Assembly: GCA_964612925.1 (NCBI GenBank)
Contig: CAZTFU010000002.1
Location: 65,042 to 129,041, forward strand
Length of the DNA: 64,000 bases
Direction: 5' to 3'
Origin: Phil1 sp964612925
GTDB lineage: Bacteria; Bacillota; Clostridia; Christensenellales; CAG-138
The position numbers were made by a program, and so were the translations under genes. The stretch's first letter is position 1. Each line of letters opens with the position of its first letter. Positions 32,356 through 41,476 of this stretch are shown piece by piece. Under the pieces are notes generated by a model. The model was not told the DNA's origin. It searched no databases and worked only from the letters and a program-made list of their open reading frames with translations.

Positions 32356-33982
32356 GCTAAAAGGATGCTTTTGCCTGCTGATATCCGTGCTTATGGCCGT
32401 ATCAAGCGGCTGTACGAACAGGCAAAACACTACGGTAGTAGCAGATGAAACGCCCTACACAGAAGAAGCTATGCCCGCTTTGCTTGCACCAACCCCAACG
32501 CCTTCACCCGTGCGCGGCGGCACGCTTAGACTTGCCATGCCCGAAAATGCAGACATTTCGGATCCGCTGTCCGTAAATACAAAGGAAATGCTCGGCTTCT
32601 TTTCTTTAATATATGAAAGCCTTATCGAAATAGATCAATCGGGCGTTGTAACACCGTGCTTGGCCGAAAACTGGAGCTGTGACGATACGGGGCTTGTCTG
32701 GACAATGAAGCTTCGCTCTTCTGCGCGTTGGCACGATACGGGACTTGCGATTTCCGCTTCGGACGTTATTTATTCGTTCCAATGTATTAAGCAAAGTGGC
32801 GGCTATTATTCATATGCCGCGGATAAAATAGATAACATTCAGGCGGGGGAGAACGGTACCGTAATAGTAACGATGAAACAGCAGGGACTATCCTCGCTGT
32901 ACGCACTGAATTTCCCGATTAAAGAAAGCCCAACCACCGCCATATCCGATCGCAGTGCAGGTACAGGGCCATACAGCATTTCTTCAACGATCGGAGAAAA
33001 GGTGGTTCTTGAAGTCAATAAAAACTGGTGGAAGGAAGAACCATATATAAGCAAAATAGAGTTTTACCAAAGAAGCAGTAATGATGTTTCCATTGCATCA
33101 TATGCGGCGGGTCAGCTTGATATGGTATTTACTTCCTCTCTTTCCGTTGGACGCTATCGTGAGGATGGAGTTACAAATGTTTTGGATATAATGACGCAGA
33201 CGGCAGAGGTAATGCTGTTTAACTACGCTAACAGTGATCTTGCCACCAAGCAGGTTCGTCAGGCAATAGCTTACGCGATAGACAGAAGCACGATAATAAC
33301 AAACGTATATATGAACCGCGCACGCGCCTGTGATGTGCCTATCGCTCCCGACAGTTGGCTTTATAACAGCCGTTCCAAGGTATATGATTATAATACGGAG
33401 CTTGCATTGAACCTTTTTGAACAGGCGGGGTGGGCGGATACCGATGGTGACGGTTATCTCGAAAAAAACGGTCGCCGCTATGAGGAAATGACATTAAAAC
33501 TGCTTGTGAACAAATCCACCGATTCTACACGCGAGACTGCCGCGGGAGTTATTGCAAGTCAGCTTGAAGCCATTGGCATACATGTTGAGGTAGTCACGGC
33601 GGGCTTTACCCTTGGTGACGAAAACAGCGAATATGTACAAATGCTTGAGAACGGCGAATTTGATATTGCACTTACTGGCTTTAACCTTTCAAGAGATTGC
33701 GATATATTACCGTATATTGACGCTTCGGGTGAGTACAATTACGGCGGATACAGAGGCGATTCGCTTTCAATCTTAGCTAAAACGCTGAATACCGCACGGG
33801 ATGAATCTGCTTGCCGTGAAGCTGCGGATAATCTTCAAATGAGCTTTGTTGAGGAATTGCCCTTCGCCACACTGTATTTTAGGCTTAGCAGTATACTTTA
33901 CAATGCATCCGTATGTGGATTGTCCAACGAAAGAGAGCCCAATCCGCTTTCAAATATCGCAAATTGGTATATTGAAAGTTGA
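32333..33982 (+). CDS. Peptide/oligopeptide ABC-type substrate-binding lipoprotein
   Basis: The 549-residue protein has a type II signal peptide (hydrophobic to about residue 24, then SSGCTN with the lipid-modified cysteine) and a family 5 extracellular solute-binding fold. It shows NADISDPLSVNTKEM near the N-terminus, LAENWSCDDTGLVWTMKLR, VRQAIAYAIDRSTI and a C-terminal FATLYFRLSS segment. It would capture peptides or nickel-like ligands. No permease or ATPase genes are adjacent, so it must share a transporter elsewhere or act otherwise. The start is set at the ATG at 32333, which opens the signal peptide; in-frame upstream starts lie in the transglycosylase gene. Confidence 0.88.
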   Translation: MKTCFVNKLKGCFCLLISVLMAVSSGCTNRQNTTVVADETPYTEEAMPALLAPTPTPSPVRGGTLRLAMPENADISDPLSVNTKEMLGFFSLIYESLIEIDQSGVVTPCLAENWSCDDTGLVWTMKLRSSARWHDTGLAISASDVIYSFQCIKQSGGYYSYAADKIDNIQAGENGTVIVTMKQQGLSSLYALNFPIKESPTTAISDRSAGTGPYSISSTIGEKVVLEVNKNWWKEEPYISKIEFYQRSSNDVSIASYAAGQLDMVFTSSLSVGRYREDGVTNVLDIMTQTAEVMLFNYANSDLATKQVRQAIAYAIDRSTIITNVYMNRARACDVPIAPDSWLYNSRSKVYDYNTELALNLFEQAGWADTDGDGYLEKNGRRYEEMTLKLLVNKSTDSTRETAAGVIASQLEAIGIHVEVVTAGFTLGDENSEYVQMLENGEFDIALTGFNLSRDCDILPYIDASGEYNYGGYRGDSLSILAKTLNTARDESACREAADNLQMSFVEELPFATLYFRLSSILYNASVCGLSNEREPNPLSNIANWYIES

Positions 33983-34007
33983 ACGAAACCGAAAGGCATG
34001 GTAAAAT
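33979..34007 (+). promoter_or_regulatory. Promoter of lspA
   Basis: TTGAAC (33979-33984) overlaps the stop codon of the binding-protein gene; a 17-base spacer leads to TAAAAT (34002-34007). GGGGGAT and the ATG at 34036 follow. Confidence 0.6.
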
Positions 34008-34035
34008 ATTGCCTGCAAATAATGGGGGATAGGAT

Positions 34036-34548
34036 ATGTTAAGCATTATTATAGTCATAATAGTTCTCGCATTGGATCAGCTTTCAAAGCTTGCATGTGC
34101 AAATATGCTCAAGCTTGGCGAAAGCATAGATGTGATAAAGGGCGTATTTTCGATAACATATGTTGAAAATCGAGGTGCGGCGTTCGGCATGCTGCAAAAT
34201 GCACAAGCGCTTTTTATAATCATAACCGTAATAGCATGCACCGCACTTGTATACTTCATCATTCGCGAATACAAGCGTATGCCCGTGTCAATGCATATTT
34301 CGCTTGCATTGATTCTTTCGGGCGCAATAGGCAACTTTACAGACAGGGTCGCACTGGGCTATGTTAGGGACATGCTTTATTTTGAACTTATCGATTTCCC
34401 CGTATTCAATATTGCCGACAGCGCCATTTGCGTAGGCGCGGCCATACTGATAATTGACGTGCTGTTTTTTAAGGGAAAGACCTTTTTGAACGAGCTCGAA
34501 AAAAAGAGCGCGACAAATGATAATAAAGACGGCAACACAGAGGAATGA
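34036..34548 (+). CDS. lspA: Lipoprotein signal peptidase (signal peptidase II)
   Basis: The 170-residue aspartyl protease has four membrane helices and removes signal peptides from prolipoproteins. Conserved segments are DQLSK (14-18), VENRGAAFG (43-51), GNFTDR with catalytic D103 and NIADSAI with D128. The charged C-terminal tail (about 150-170) is slightly longer than usual. Several lipoproteins in this window, such as the peptide-binding protein and the 48327-50345 product, would be substrates. It overlaps the pseudouridine synthase gene by 4 bases, a common pairing in Firmicutes (lspA-rluD-like). Confidence 0.95.
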   Translation: MLSIIIVIIVLALDQLSKLACANMLKLGESIDVIKGVFSITYVENRGAAFGMLQNAQALFIIITVIACTALVYFIIREYKRMPVSMHISLALILSGAIGNFTDRVALGYVRDMLYFELIDFPVFNIADSAICVGAAILIIDVLFFKGKTFLNELEKKSATNDNKDGNTEE

Positions 34549-35546
34549 ATGTAATGGAGACCCCCGCTTGCCCTACAATAGAGTACAGTGAATACGGAAG
34601 AACCGTAAAAGCTACGGCCAACGGAGGCGAAAGGCTTGACGTTTTTCTTGCCGCTGCTTGCGGGGAGACGCGCTCCTTCATTCGCCGCCTTATTGATGAA
34701 GGTGAGGCAAGCGTTAACGGCAAGGAAGAAACAAAGGCAGGCTATAAGCTTAAATGCAATGACGAAGCCGAACTCTTTATTTCGCTTCCTGCCGCAACAG
34801 AACTTACGGCCGAAAACATTCCTATTTCAATTGTTTATGAGGACGGCGACATTGCCGTTATAGATAAGCCCAAGGGGATGGTGGTTCATCCCGCCCCTGG
34901 CAACGAAAGCGGCACACTTGTTAATTCGATAATGTACCATATAAAGGATCTTTCGGGTATAGGTGGCGAATTGCGCCCGGGAATAGTACACAGAATAGAC
35001 AAAATGACATCCGGATTGATCGTAATAGCAAAAAACGATAATGCGCACCGTTGCCTTGCCGATCAGATGAAAACTCATGAGGCAGGAAGAATATACCTTG
35101 CACTTGTAAACGGAAATATAAAAGAAGATTACGGTACAGTTGCCGAAACTATCGGCCGCCATAAAACCGATCGCAAAAAAATGGCCGTAACACGGGATGG
35201 ACGGAACGCGGTCACGCATTACGCGGTGCTTGAAAGGCTGAACGGATATACTCTTGTTGCCGCAAAGCTTGAAACGGGGCGTACACATCAAATTCGCGTA
35301 CATATGGCACACATCAAGCATCCACTTGTCGGAGATGATGTGTACGGATCGGGCAAAAACAGCTTCGGCCTTGACGGACAGGCACTCCATGCCGCCAGAC
35401 TTACATTAAGGCACCCGACAACAAATGAGATAATGACGTTTAAGGCACCGTTGCCCGAATGGTTTGTTTCCGCACTAAAAAAGGCAGGACACGACAACAC
35501 ATTGGATCCAAATAAGCTTTTAGACGGGGTGAAGTTCAATGGATAA
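34545..35546 (+). CDS. RluD-family rRNA pseudouridine synthase
   Basis: The 333-residue enzyme has an N-terminal extension, an S4 RNA-binding domain (about 28-90, GERLDVFLA) and an RluA/RluD catalytic domain. The catalytic aspartate is D152 in HRIDKMTSGL, and LETGRTHQIRVHMA and HPLVGDDVYG are also seen. It converts uridines of 23S rRNA (RluD-type sites by family) to pseudouridine. Starts at 34545 (4-base overlap with lspA) and 34554 are both possible; the AGAGG site fits either. It overlaps the next gene by 8 bases. Confidence 0.9.
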   Translation: MNVMETPACPTIEYSEYGRTVKATANGGERLDVFLAAACGETRSFIRRLIDEGEASVNGKEETKAGYKLKCNDEAELFISLPAATELTAENIPISIVYEDGDIAVIDKPKGMVVHPAPGNESGTLVNSIMYHIKDLSGIGGELRPGIVHRIDKMTSGLIVIAKNDNAHRCLADQMKTHEAGRIYLALVNGNIKEDYGTVAETIGRHKTDRKKMAVTRDGRNAVTHYAVLERLNGYTLVAAKLETGRTHQIRVHMAHIKHPLVGDDVYGSGKNSFGLDGQALHAARLTLRHPTTNEIMTFKAPLPEWFVSALKKAGHDNTLDPNKLLDGVKFNG

Positions 35547-36243
35547 GATAAAAAAGAGTAATGAAAAAGCAGTCAAAAGCGAAAAGGGCGCCAATATTCT
35601 TTTCACCGCAGTTATAATCCTTATTGGCGTACTTCTGTTTTTGCTTACGGATACGGGCGCAGAGTTTTTGGATTCCTTTGGCATCGCGACATCCGTGAAC
35701 AAAGTCGATGACGATGTGCTTGTTATCAAGGATGATGATAAGAATAGTGTTTTAGCATCCGTAAACGCCGAAAAACTTATAAAACAAATTTCGTCCGAGT
35801 GGCCGAACAGTAAATACAAGGCAGGTTATGCCGATGCGGGTAAGGCTGAATATACGGTTTATTCCGAAGCTTTAAGCGTAAGCATCGATCTCATATATTC
35901 CGACGGAAACTGTTCCTGCGTGACAATCGAGTATTCCGTAGTCGATGCCCCGAATGAACATGGCAGCGATCTTACGCCTATAGAAAGTTATATAGCCGCC
36001 AAAGAGGATGCCGCATATGAGCAATACTGTACCGATATTCGTGCGATGCTCAATTCACTGCTTATCGCGTTGAACGGCGGTAGCACAAAAGGCATAGACA
36101 GCACGCTCAATATGTTGCACAGCGCAGTCCTTACGGCCGAAGAAAGCGGCAAAGTCAATTCTTTTGAGGGTATGAACCTCGGTTTTAAGGTGTATACTAC
36201 CGGCTCAAAGGATGAAAAGTCGGTTGTAATAAACATTGAATGA
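35539..36243 (+). CDS. Unknown membrane-anchored extracytoplasmic protein
   Basis: I do not recognise this 234-residue protein. It has a short basic N-terminus, one membrane helix (about 19-38) and an acidic extracytoplasmic domain (about 40-234). Mixed beta/alpha segments are visible (SVNAEKLIKQISSEWPNSKY, VSIDLIYSDGNCSCVTIEY). The two cysteines in NCSC are the only ones. No catalytic motif is seen. It overlaps the pseudouridine synthase gene by 8 bases and so is translated with the lspA-rluD unit; zapA follows from its own promoter. Confidence 0.7.
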   Translation: MDKIKKSNEKAVKSEKGANILFTAVIILIGVLLFLLTDTGAEFLDSFGIATSVNKVDDDVLVIKDDDKNSVLASVNAEKLIKQISSEWPNSKYKAGYADAGKAEYTVYSEALSVSIDLIYSDGNCSCVTIEYSVVDAPNEHGSDLTPIESYIAAKEDAAYEQYCTDIRAMLNSLLIALNGGSTKGIDSTLNMLHSAVLTAEESGKVNSFEGMNLGFKVYTTGSKDEKSVVINIE

Positions 36244-36297
36244 TAAGTCCGCATGCGGAATTTTCAGCCAATTCATACAATATATAGATGAAAAAGG

Positions 36298-36326
36298 TTG
36301 AATCTTGATACAATACATAGTATAAT
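36298..36326 (+). promoter_or_regulatory. Promoter of zapA-mutS2
   Basis: TTGAAT (36298-36303), a 17-base spacer and TATAAT (36321-36326) lie just upstream of zapA. The TSS would be near 36333, about 14 bases before the ATG, with GAGGTG between. Confidence 0.65.
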
Positions 36327-36346
36327 ACACTTGAGGTGTTGCTTTT

Positions 36347-36670
36347 ATGGATAACAATCGCACCATAGTGCGTGTAGCCGGCATGGAATTTAAGCTTACC
36401 GGCGATGAAAGCCAGCAGTATATGGATTCTCTGGCCGAAATGGTAAATACTAAAGTGGACGAAGTAAAACGTGCATATCCGATGTTAAGCACCGGTAACT
36501 GTGTTTTACTTGCCGCGCTTAATATGGCTGATGAGCTTACAAAGCTGCGTAGCGATTATGAGGCACTGGATCAGCGCATATCCGATTTGAGGGAAATGCC
36601 AAAGCGTAGCAGTGCATCCGCACCTGTAAAGCGTCCGTTTGCCGCAAAGCAGGAAACGGGGGTTCGCTAA
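36347..36670 (+). CDS. zapA: Cell division protein ZapA
   Basis: The 107-residue protein bundles FtsZ filaments at the Z ring. It has an N-terminal beta hairpin (RTIVRVAGMEFKLTGDES) and the typical MAEMVNTKVDEV-like helix (about 30-45), then a long coiled-coil helix (about 55-90) ending in a basic, proline-rich tail. In Bacillus zapA lies near mutS2 as here. The cytoplasmic protein is of normal length. A strong hairpin separates it from mutS2, though both lie in the same direction. Confidence 0.9.
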   Translation: MDNNRTIVRVAGMEFKLTGDESQQYMDSLAEMVNTKVDEVKRAYPMLSTGNCVLLAALNMADELTKLRSDYEALDQRISDLREMPKRSSASAPVKRPFAAKQETGVR

Positions 36671-36683
36671 GGGCGCAGCACGG

Positions 36684-36703
36684 GGCGCAATATGATTTGC
36701 GCC
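36684..36703 (+). terminator. Hairpin between zapA and mutS2
   Basis: GGCGCAA (36684-36690) and TTGCGCC (36697-36703) form a perfect 7-bp stem with a 6-base loop, followed by an AT-rich but not T-only stretch. A second small stem (GAGCG/CGCTC near 36739-36759, then TTTTATTT) may also end or pause transcripts. Partial termination between the two genes is likely. Confidence 0.45.
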
Positions 36704-36804
36704 GCAAATTTATTACCAAAGAATATTGGCGCGGCCGGAGCGTTTTGTTTCGGTCGCTCTTTTATTTGTAACGACAAACCAATTGATTTAATCGGAGAAG
36801 ATAA

Positions 36805-39171
36805 ATGGAAAACAGAGTGTTAAAAACGCTTGAATACGATAAGATACTCGCCATGCTTAAGCAACGCGCTTCATGCTGTGTATCGCGTGAGATGGTTGAT
36901 GCATTGGAACCGTACAGCGAATATGAAGATGTCGAACGCGAACTCAAGCTTACAGCGGAGGCGGAAACCATACTTTACAGAACGGGCCGATCTCCCGTGG
37001 ATGATTTCCCCGATATGCGCCACTGCATAGAAAGAATGCACGCAGCACTTTTTCTCTCGACAGGTGAATTGCTCGGAATAGCAAGCTGTCTGAAAGCGGC
37101 AAGGCTTACAAAAAGCGCGCTCATAAAAGATGATACGGAAGGCGGCGAAGCATGTTTCCTTGCAAATTTGGCCGAACTGCTTGTCACGCACAGAAGCGCA
37201 GAGGAGGAGATAAACCGCTGCATAATAAACGAGGATGAGATATTTGATGGTGCATCGCCCGCGCTTGCCCGCATACGCAGATCAATGCGCATAGCAAACG
37301 AACGGGTACGCGAAAAGCTGAACAGTATGATCCGTTCAACCGCATATCAAAAGTATCTTCAGGAACCGATAATAACAATCCGCAACGGCCGTTTTGTCAT
37401 TCCCGTAAAGCAGGAATACAGGCAGCAGATACCCGGCCTTATCCATGATCAAAGCGGCAGCGGCGCAACGCTTTTTATCGAGCCGTCCGCAGTTGTTGAA
37501 CTTGGGAACGAATACAAAAAACTGCTTGCCGAGGAAGCGGAGGAAATAGAACGGATCCTGACCGAGCTTACGGCCATGCTTGCGCCTTACGCTTCCGAGA
37601 TTCGCGAGGATCTTAATATAATGGGGCAGATAGACCTTGTTTTTGCGAAAGCAAAACTTTCCCGTGAATTGAATGCGGTAATGCCCAAGCTGAACAAAAA
37701 CGGATATATGCGTATCGTTCGCGGCAGGCACCCGCTCATACCTGCGGACAAGGTGGTACCCGTTGATATATGGATAGGTAAAGACTATCGTTCGCTTATA
37801 ATAACGGGCCCCAATACGGGCGGCAAAACCGTTACGCTCAAAATAGTCGGGCTTTTTGCGCTAATGGTGCAAAGCGGCATATTCGTTCCCGCAAACGAGG
37901 GTAGCGAGTTCCCCGTATTTGAAAGCGTTTATGCCGATATCGGTGATGAGCAATCAATTGAACAATCGCTTTCAACATTTTCTTCCCATATGAAAACGAT
38001 TGTGGGCATACTCGATAAAGCCGATGAAAATTCGCTTGTTCTGCTTGATGAGTTAGGCGCTGGCACTGACCCGATAGAGGGTGCCGCACTTGCAATGAGT
38101 ATATTGGAGGAGCTTAACAACCGCCGCTGCATTTGCGTTTCCACAACGCATTACAGTGAAATAAAGGCCTTTGCCATGACCCATGATGGTATGGAAAATG
38201 CATCCATGGAATTTGACATTGACCGTCTGTGCCCCACATATAAGCTTTTTATAGGCATACCGGGCAAATCAAATGCCTTTGAGATTTCGTCAAGATTGGG
38301 TTTGCCCGAGGGAATAATCAACAGCGCAAAAAGCTTTTTGAAAGGCGAGGATGTGCGCTTTGAGGATATTATTTCAAGTGCACAGTCTCAGCATAGAATT
38401 GCAGAAGAGGAACGCAGGCTTGCCGAGGAAGCGCGTATGGAGCTTGAAAAGTTGCGTGCGGAAGCGGAACGCGAGCGCAAAAAACTCGAGGATGACAGAA
38501 CGCGGCTTCAAAACAAAGCCAAAGAGGATGCAAAGCGCATAATTGCGGATACAAAACGGCAGATGGAAAAGCTGATAGTCGAGATCCGCTCAATAAAGGA
38601 AATTGACAGAAGCACCGCGGACAGAGCCATTCAAGAGGCGCGCGACACCATGAGAGCAAGTGAAAACGCCGTTAACGAAAAGGATTCTGTAAAAAAGGAA
38701 GATAATTCAAAGCCGCCGAAAACGGTTCGTGCGGGAGATACTATAAGAATAGTGTCGCTTGACCAAAAAGCTACGGTGCTGACCGCGCCCGACTCAAAGG
38801 GTGAAGTAATGGTGCAGGCAGGCGTCATGAAGCTTAACGTTAAGCTTAAAGACATTCGCCTTATCGAGGATAAAAAGCCTGCTGTATCAACATCCGCAAA
38901 GGTCGGGCTCAGTGCGGATAAGCAGGTCTCACTTGAAATAGATGTGCGCGGCATGTTGGTCGATGAAGCAAACATAGTCGTGGACAGGTATTTGGACAAT
39001 GCATACAATGCAGGATTAAGCGAGGTAAATATAATCCACGGTAAAGGTACCGGTGCATTGAGGAACGGCATACAGCTCTTTTTGAAGCGTCACCCGTTGG
39101 TAAGCTCCTATCGCATGGGCAGCTATGGCGAAGGTGATGCGGGCGTTACGGTTGTAACGCTGAAAAAGTAA
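36805..39171 (+). CDS. mutS2: Endonuclease MutS2 (ribosome-collision/recombination factor)
   Basis: The 788-residue protein has MutS core and clamp regions (about 1-300), a MutS ATPase with Walker A GPNTGGKT (335-342) and Walker B VLLDELGAGTDP, a charged coiled coil (about 520-625), a KOW-like region and a C-terminal Smr domain (about 710-788) with EIDVRGMLVDEA and IHGKGTGALR. It lacks the mismatch-binding domain I of MutS. Family members suppress homologous recombination; in Bacillus MutS2 binds collided ribosomes and splits them. AATCGGAGAAG precedes the ATG. Confidence 0.94.
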   Translation: MENRVLKTLEYDKILAMLKQRASCCVSREMVDALEPYSEYEDVERELKLTAEAETILYRTGRSPVDDFPDMRHCIERMHAALFLSTGELLGIASCLKAARLTKSALIKDDTEGGEACFLANLAELLVTHRSAEEEINRCIINEDEIFDGASPALARIRRSMRIANERVREKLNSMIRSTAYQKYLQEPIITIRNGRFVIPVKQEYRQQIPGLIHDQSGSGATLFIEPSAVVELGNEYKKLLAEEAEEIERILTELTAMLAPYASEIREDLNIMGQIDLVFAKAKLSRELNAVMPKLNKNGYMRIVRGRHPLIPADKVVPVDIWIGKDYRSLIITGPNTGGKTVTLKIVGLFALMVQSGIFVPANEGSEFPVFESVYADIGDEQSIEQSLSTFSSHMKTIVGILDKADENSLVLLDELGAGTDPIEGAALAMSILEELNNRRCICVSTTHYSEIKAFAMTHDGMENASMEFDIDRLCPTYKLFIGIPGKSNAFEISSRLGLPEGIINSAKSFLKGEDVRFEDIISSAQSQHRIAEEERRLAEEARMELEKLRAEAERERKKLEDDRTRLQNKAKEDAKRIIADTKRQMEKLIVEIRSIKEIDRSTADRAIQEARDTMRASENAVNEKDSVKKEDNSKPPKTVRAGDTIRIVSLDQKATVLTAPDSKGEVMVQAGVMKLNVKLKDIRLIEDKKPAVSTSAKVGLSADKQVSLEIDVRGMLVDEANIVVDRYLDNAYNAGLSEVNIIHGKGTGALRNGIQLFLKRHPLVSSYRMGSYGEGDAGVTVVTLKK

Positions 39172-39274
39172 AAAAATTAGGGCAAATTGTCCATGTTCAT
39201 ACCTTGTTCACAAATTGATGCTATTATATGTGTAAAGGTGCGGAATTTTGACGCATAAACAGCGGGAGGTAAGC

Positions 39275-39958
39275 ATGGATACTAATAACGTTATATTGGT
39301 TGTTGATGATGATACCAATATACTGGCAATAATCGAAATGTACCTGAAAAAGGAAGGCTACAGCGTAGCAACCTGTACCAGAGGTGATGAAGCTATAGAG
39401 AAGTACAGAAGCATTAAGCCTTCACTTGTACTGTTGGACGTTATGCTCCCCGGCATGGATGGATGGACGGTGCTTGAAAAGCTTCGCGAGGAGAGCAATA
39501 TACCCGTGATAATGCTCACGGCAAAGGGAGATACGCTTGACAGAATACAGGGACTTGAGCTCGGTGCTGACGATTATATACCAAAGCCGTTTGAAACAAA
39601 AGAGCTGCTTGCAAGGATAAGGGCTGTGCTTCGCAGAAGTGTAGCTCCCGAGGATGATAAGGAGCTGCGATTCCCAGGCCTTATAATATCGCTCAATAAC
39701 TATAATGTAACCCTTGACGGCAAGCAGCTTGATATGCCGCCAAAGGAAATAGAGCTACTGTTTTTCCTTGCATCACATGAAGGCAAGGTTTTCACAAGGG
39801 AACAGCTTCTTGAACAGGTATGGGGCTTTGATTTCTTTGGCGATTCGCGCACGGTTGACGTTCATATCAAGCGTATACGCGAAAAGATAAGCGGAAAACC
39901 CGAATGCGAAATAAAAACCGTTTGGGGCGTCGGATATAAATTTGAATCCACCAAATAG
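39275..39958 (+). CDS. OmpR/PhoB-family response regulator
   Basis: The 227-residue protein has an N-terminal receiver domain with acidic DDD cluster (about 10-12), phosphoacceptor aspartate in LLDVMLPGMDG (about 55), T/K positions in MLTAKGD and YIPKPF, and a C-terminal winged helix (about 130-227) ending in KTVWGVGYKFE. The ATG at 39275 has GGGAGG 7 bases upstream; an in-frame TTG at 39248 lacks one. The histidine kinase starts 25 bases downstream and HtrA follows, so the three are probably one operon. By analogy with CssRS the system may sense envelope stress; this is inference. Confidence 0.92.
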   Translation: MDTNNVILVVDDDTNILAIIEMYLKKEGYSVATCTRGDEAIEKYRSIKPSLVLLDVMLPGMDGWTVLEKLREESNIPVIMLTAKGDTLDRIQGLELGADDYIPKPFETKELLARIRAVLRRSVAPEDDKELRFPGLIISLNNYNVTLDGKQLDMPPKEIELLFFLASHEGKVFTREQLLEQVWGFDFFGDSRTVDVHIKRIREKISGKPECEIKTVWGVGYKFESTK

Positions 39959-39982
39959 CATTTTATAACCGTGGGAGGATGA

Positions 39983-41467
39983 ATGCGCAAGGGCCTGTTT
40001 GACACGTTGTTTTCGCGTATGCTCAGCATGTACTTAACGGTTATGCTGCTTATTATTTTGCTTCTCGGCATGACAATAGGCAGAATGTTTACTGCTCAGT
40101 ATATTAGCGAAAACAAAAATGAGCTTACACGCGAAGCCACGGAAATAAATCGTGTTGTTGCAACACAATACACGGATCCCGCAAAGCGTTCCGTTGCAAA
40201 GGATACGCTAAAAACAACGGTACGTAAATATGATGCCATGCTTCAGCTTTATTTTATTGACGAAACATACGGCAAAGTCGTTTTTCGCGATGAAATGAGC
40301 GAGGCAAAATGGGGCGTGCTAAGCGACATTGATCTAAGCGACGAGGCGGCGGAAATAATGCGTCACGGCGGCGAAGTCGAGGTTGACTCAAACAGATTTC
40401 AGGTAAGCAGCGTTCCCATAATGACACTTACACGCGCGATAGTGGATCAGGACGGTGAAATTATAGGCGCAATGTTTTTCCATACGGATATGAGCCGAAC
40501 AAACAGCTCCATTCGTCAGGTATATTTTAATGTGCTTATTTCGGCATGCGTATCGGTCATGCTTGCAATACTTGTTGTAACGTATATAACCGGCCGCATG
40601 ACAAAGCCTATAATCGACATGAACAACACCATAAAGCGCTTTGCCAAGGGCGATTATGATGCAAGGGTAGAGGTTACAAGCAAGGATGAGGTGGGTCAGC
40701 TTGGCCAAAGCTTCAACGATATGGCAACGGAGATAAATGCACTTGAACAATCAAGGCGAAGCTTTGTTGCAAACGTTTCACATGAGCTTCGCTCGCCGCT
40801 TGCAGGAATTATGGGCTTCCTTGAAGCGATGCAAGATGGTACAATATCAAGGGAGGAACAACCGAAATACCTCGAAATAGTCGTTAACGAGTGCAAGCGT
40901 ATGACGGGTATGGTAAACGGTTTGCTTGACCTTGCGCGTATAGAATCGGGCCAATATGAATTTAAGCTTGAACCGTTTGATATGAATGAGCTTATTATAC
41001 GCACCGTGCTAACGTTCGAGGCGCGTATAAATGCAAAGCACATCAATATCGTAATGGATATGGGCGATGAACACACCGTGGTCGAAGCGGATAAAATACA
41101 GATAGCGCAGGTCATACGCAACCTTGTGGACAATGCGATAAAGTTTTCACCTAACGGCGGCAACATCACTTTGCGTATAGTGCAAAACAGCGGTGTTGCC
41201 CGCATAAGCGTTTCCGATGAGGGCGAAGGTATTTCACCAAACGACCTTCCATATGTGTTTGACAGATTCTATAAGGCCGAAAAGGCACACACGCCTTCCG
41301 GTTCTTCATCGGGACTCGGCCTTAGCATAGTCAAACGAATAATTGAAGAACACGGACAGACCGTAGAGGTAGATTCAAAGCCGGGAGAAGGTGCGACATT
41401 TATCTTTACGCTTAAAATATTTAAAGAGCAGGGAAAGCCTGAAGCAAGTACCGCACAACGGAGGTAA
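39983..41467 (+). CDS. Sensor histidine kinase (HAMP, HisKA, HATPase)
   Basis: The 494-residue kinase has two membrane helices (about 13-33 and about 177-200) flanking an extracytoplasmic sensor loop of about 140 residues. A HAMP domain (about 202-255), a HisKA helix with phosphorylated H267 in NVSHELRSPL, and a HATPase_c domain with N box (LVDNAIKFSPNG), G1 (DEGEGI) and G2 (GLGLSIVK) motifs follow. It should phosphorylate the adjacent OmpR-type regulator. The signal is unknown. It ends 9 bases before the HtrA gene. Confidence 0.93.
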   Translation: MRKGLFDTLFSRMLSMYLTVMLLIILLLGMTIGRMFTAQYISENKNELTREATEINRVVATQYTDPAKRSVAKDTLKTTVRKYDAMLQLYFIDETYGKVVFRDEMSEAKWGVLSDIDLSDEAAEIMRHGGEVEVDSNRFQVSSVPIMTLTRAIVDQDGEIIGAMFFHTDMSRTNSSIRQVYFNVLISACVSVMLAILVVTYITGRMTKPIIDMNNTIKRFAKGDYDARVEVTSKDEVGQLGQSFNDMATEINALEQSRRSFVANVSHELRSPLAGIMGFLEAMQDGTISREEQPKYLEIVVNECKRMTGMVNGLLDLARIESGQYEFKLEPFDMNELIIRTVLTFEARINAKHINIVMDMGDEHTVVEADKIQIAQVIRNLVDNAIKFSPNGGNITLRIVQNSGVARISVSDEGEGISPNDLPYVFDRFYKAEKAHTPSGSSSGLGLSIVKRIIEEHGQTVEVDSKPGEGATFIFTLKIFKEQGKPEASTAQRR

Positions 41468-41476
41468 CAAGAACAC

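Noticed and set aside
36248..36259. Palindrome TCCGCATGCGGA after the unknown anchored protein gene
   Set aside because: As a hairpin it has only a 4-bp stem and a 4-base loop; too weak to call a terminator and too short to call an operator.
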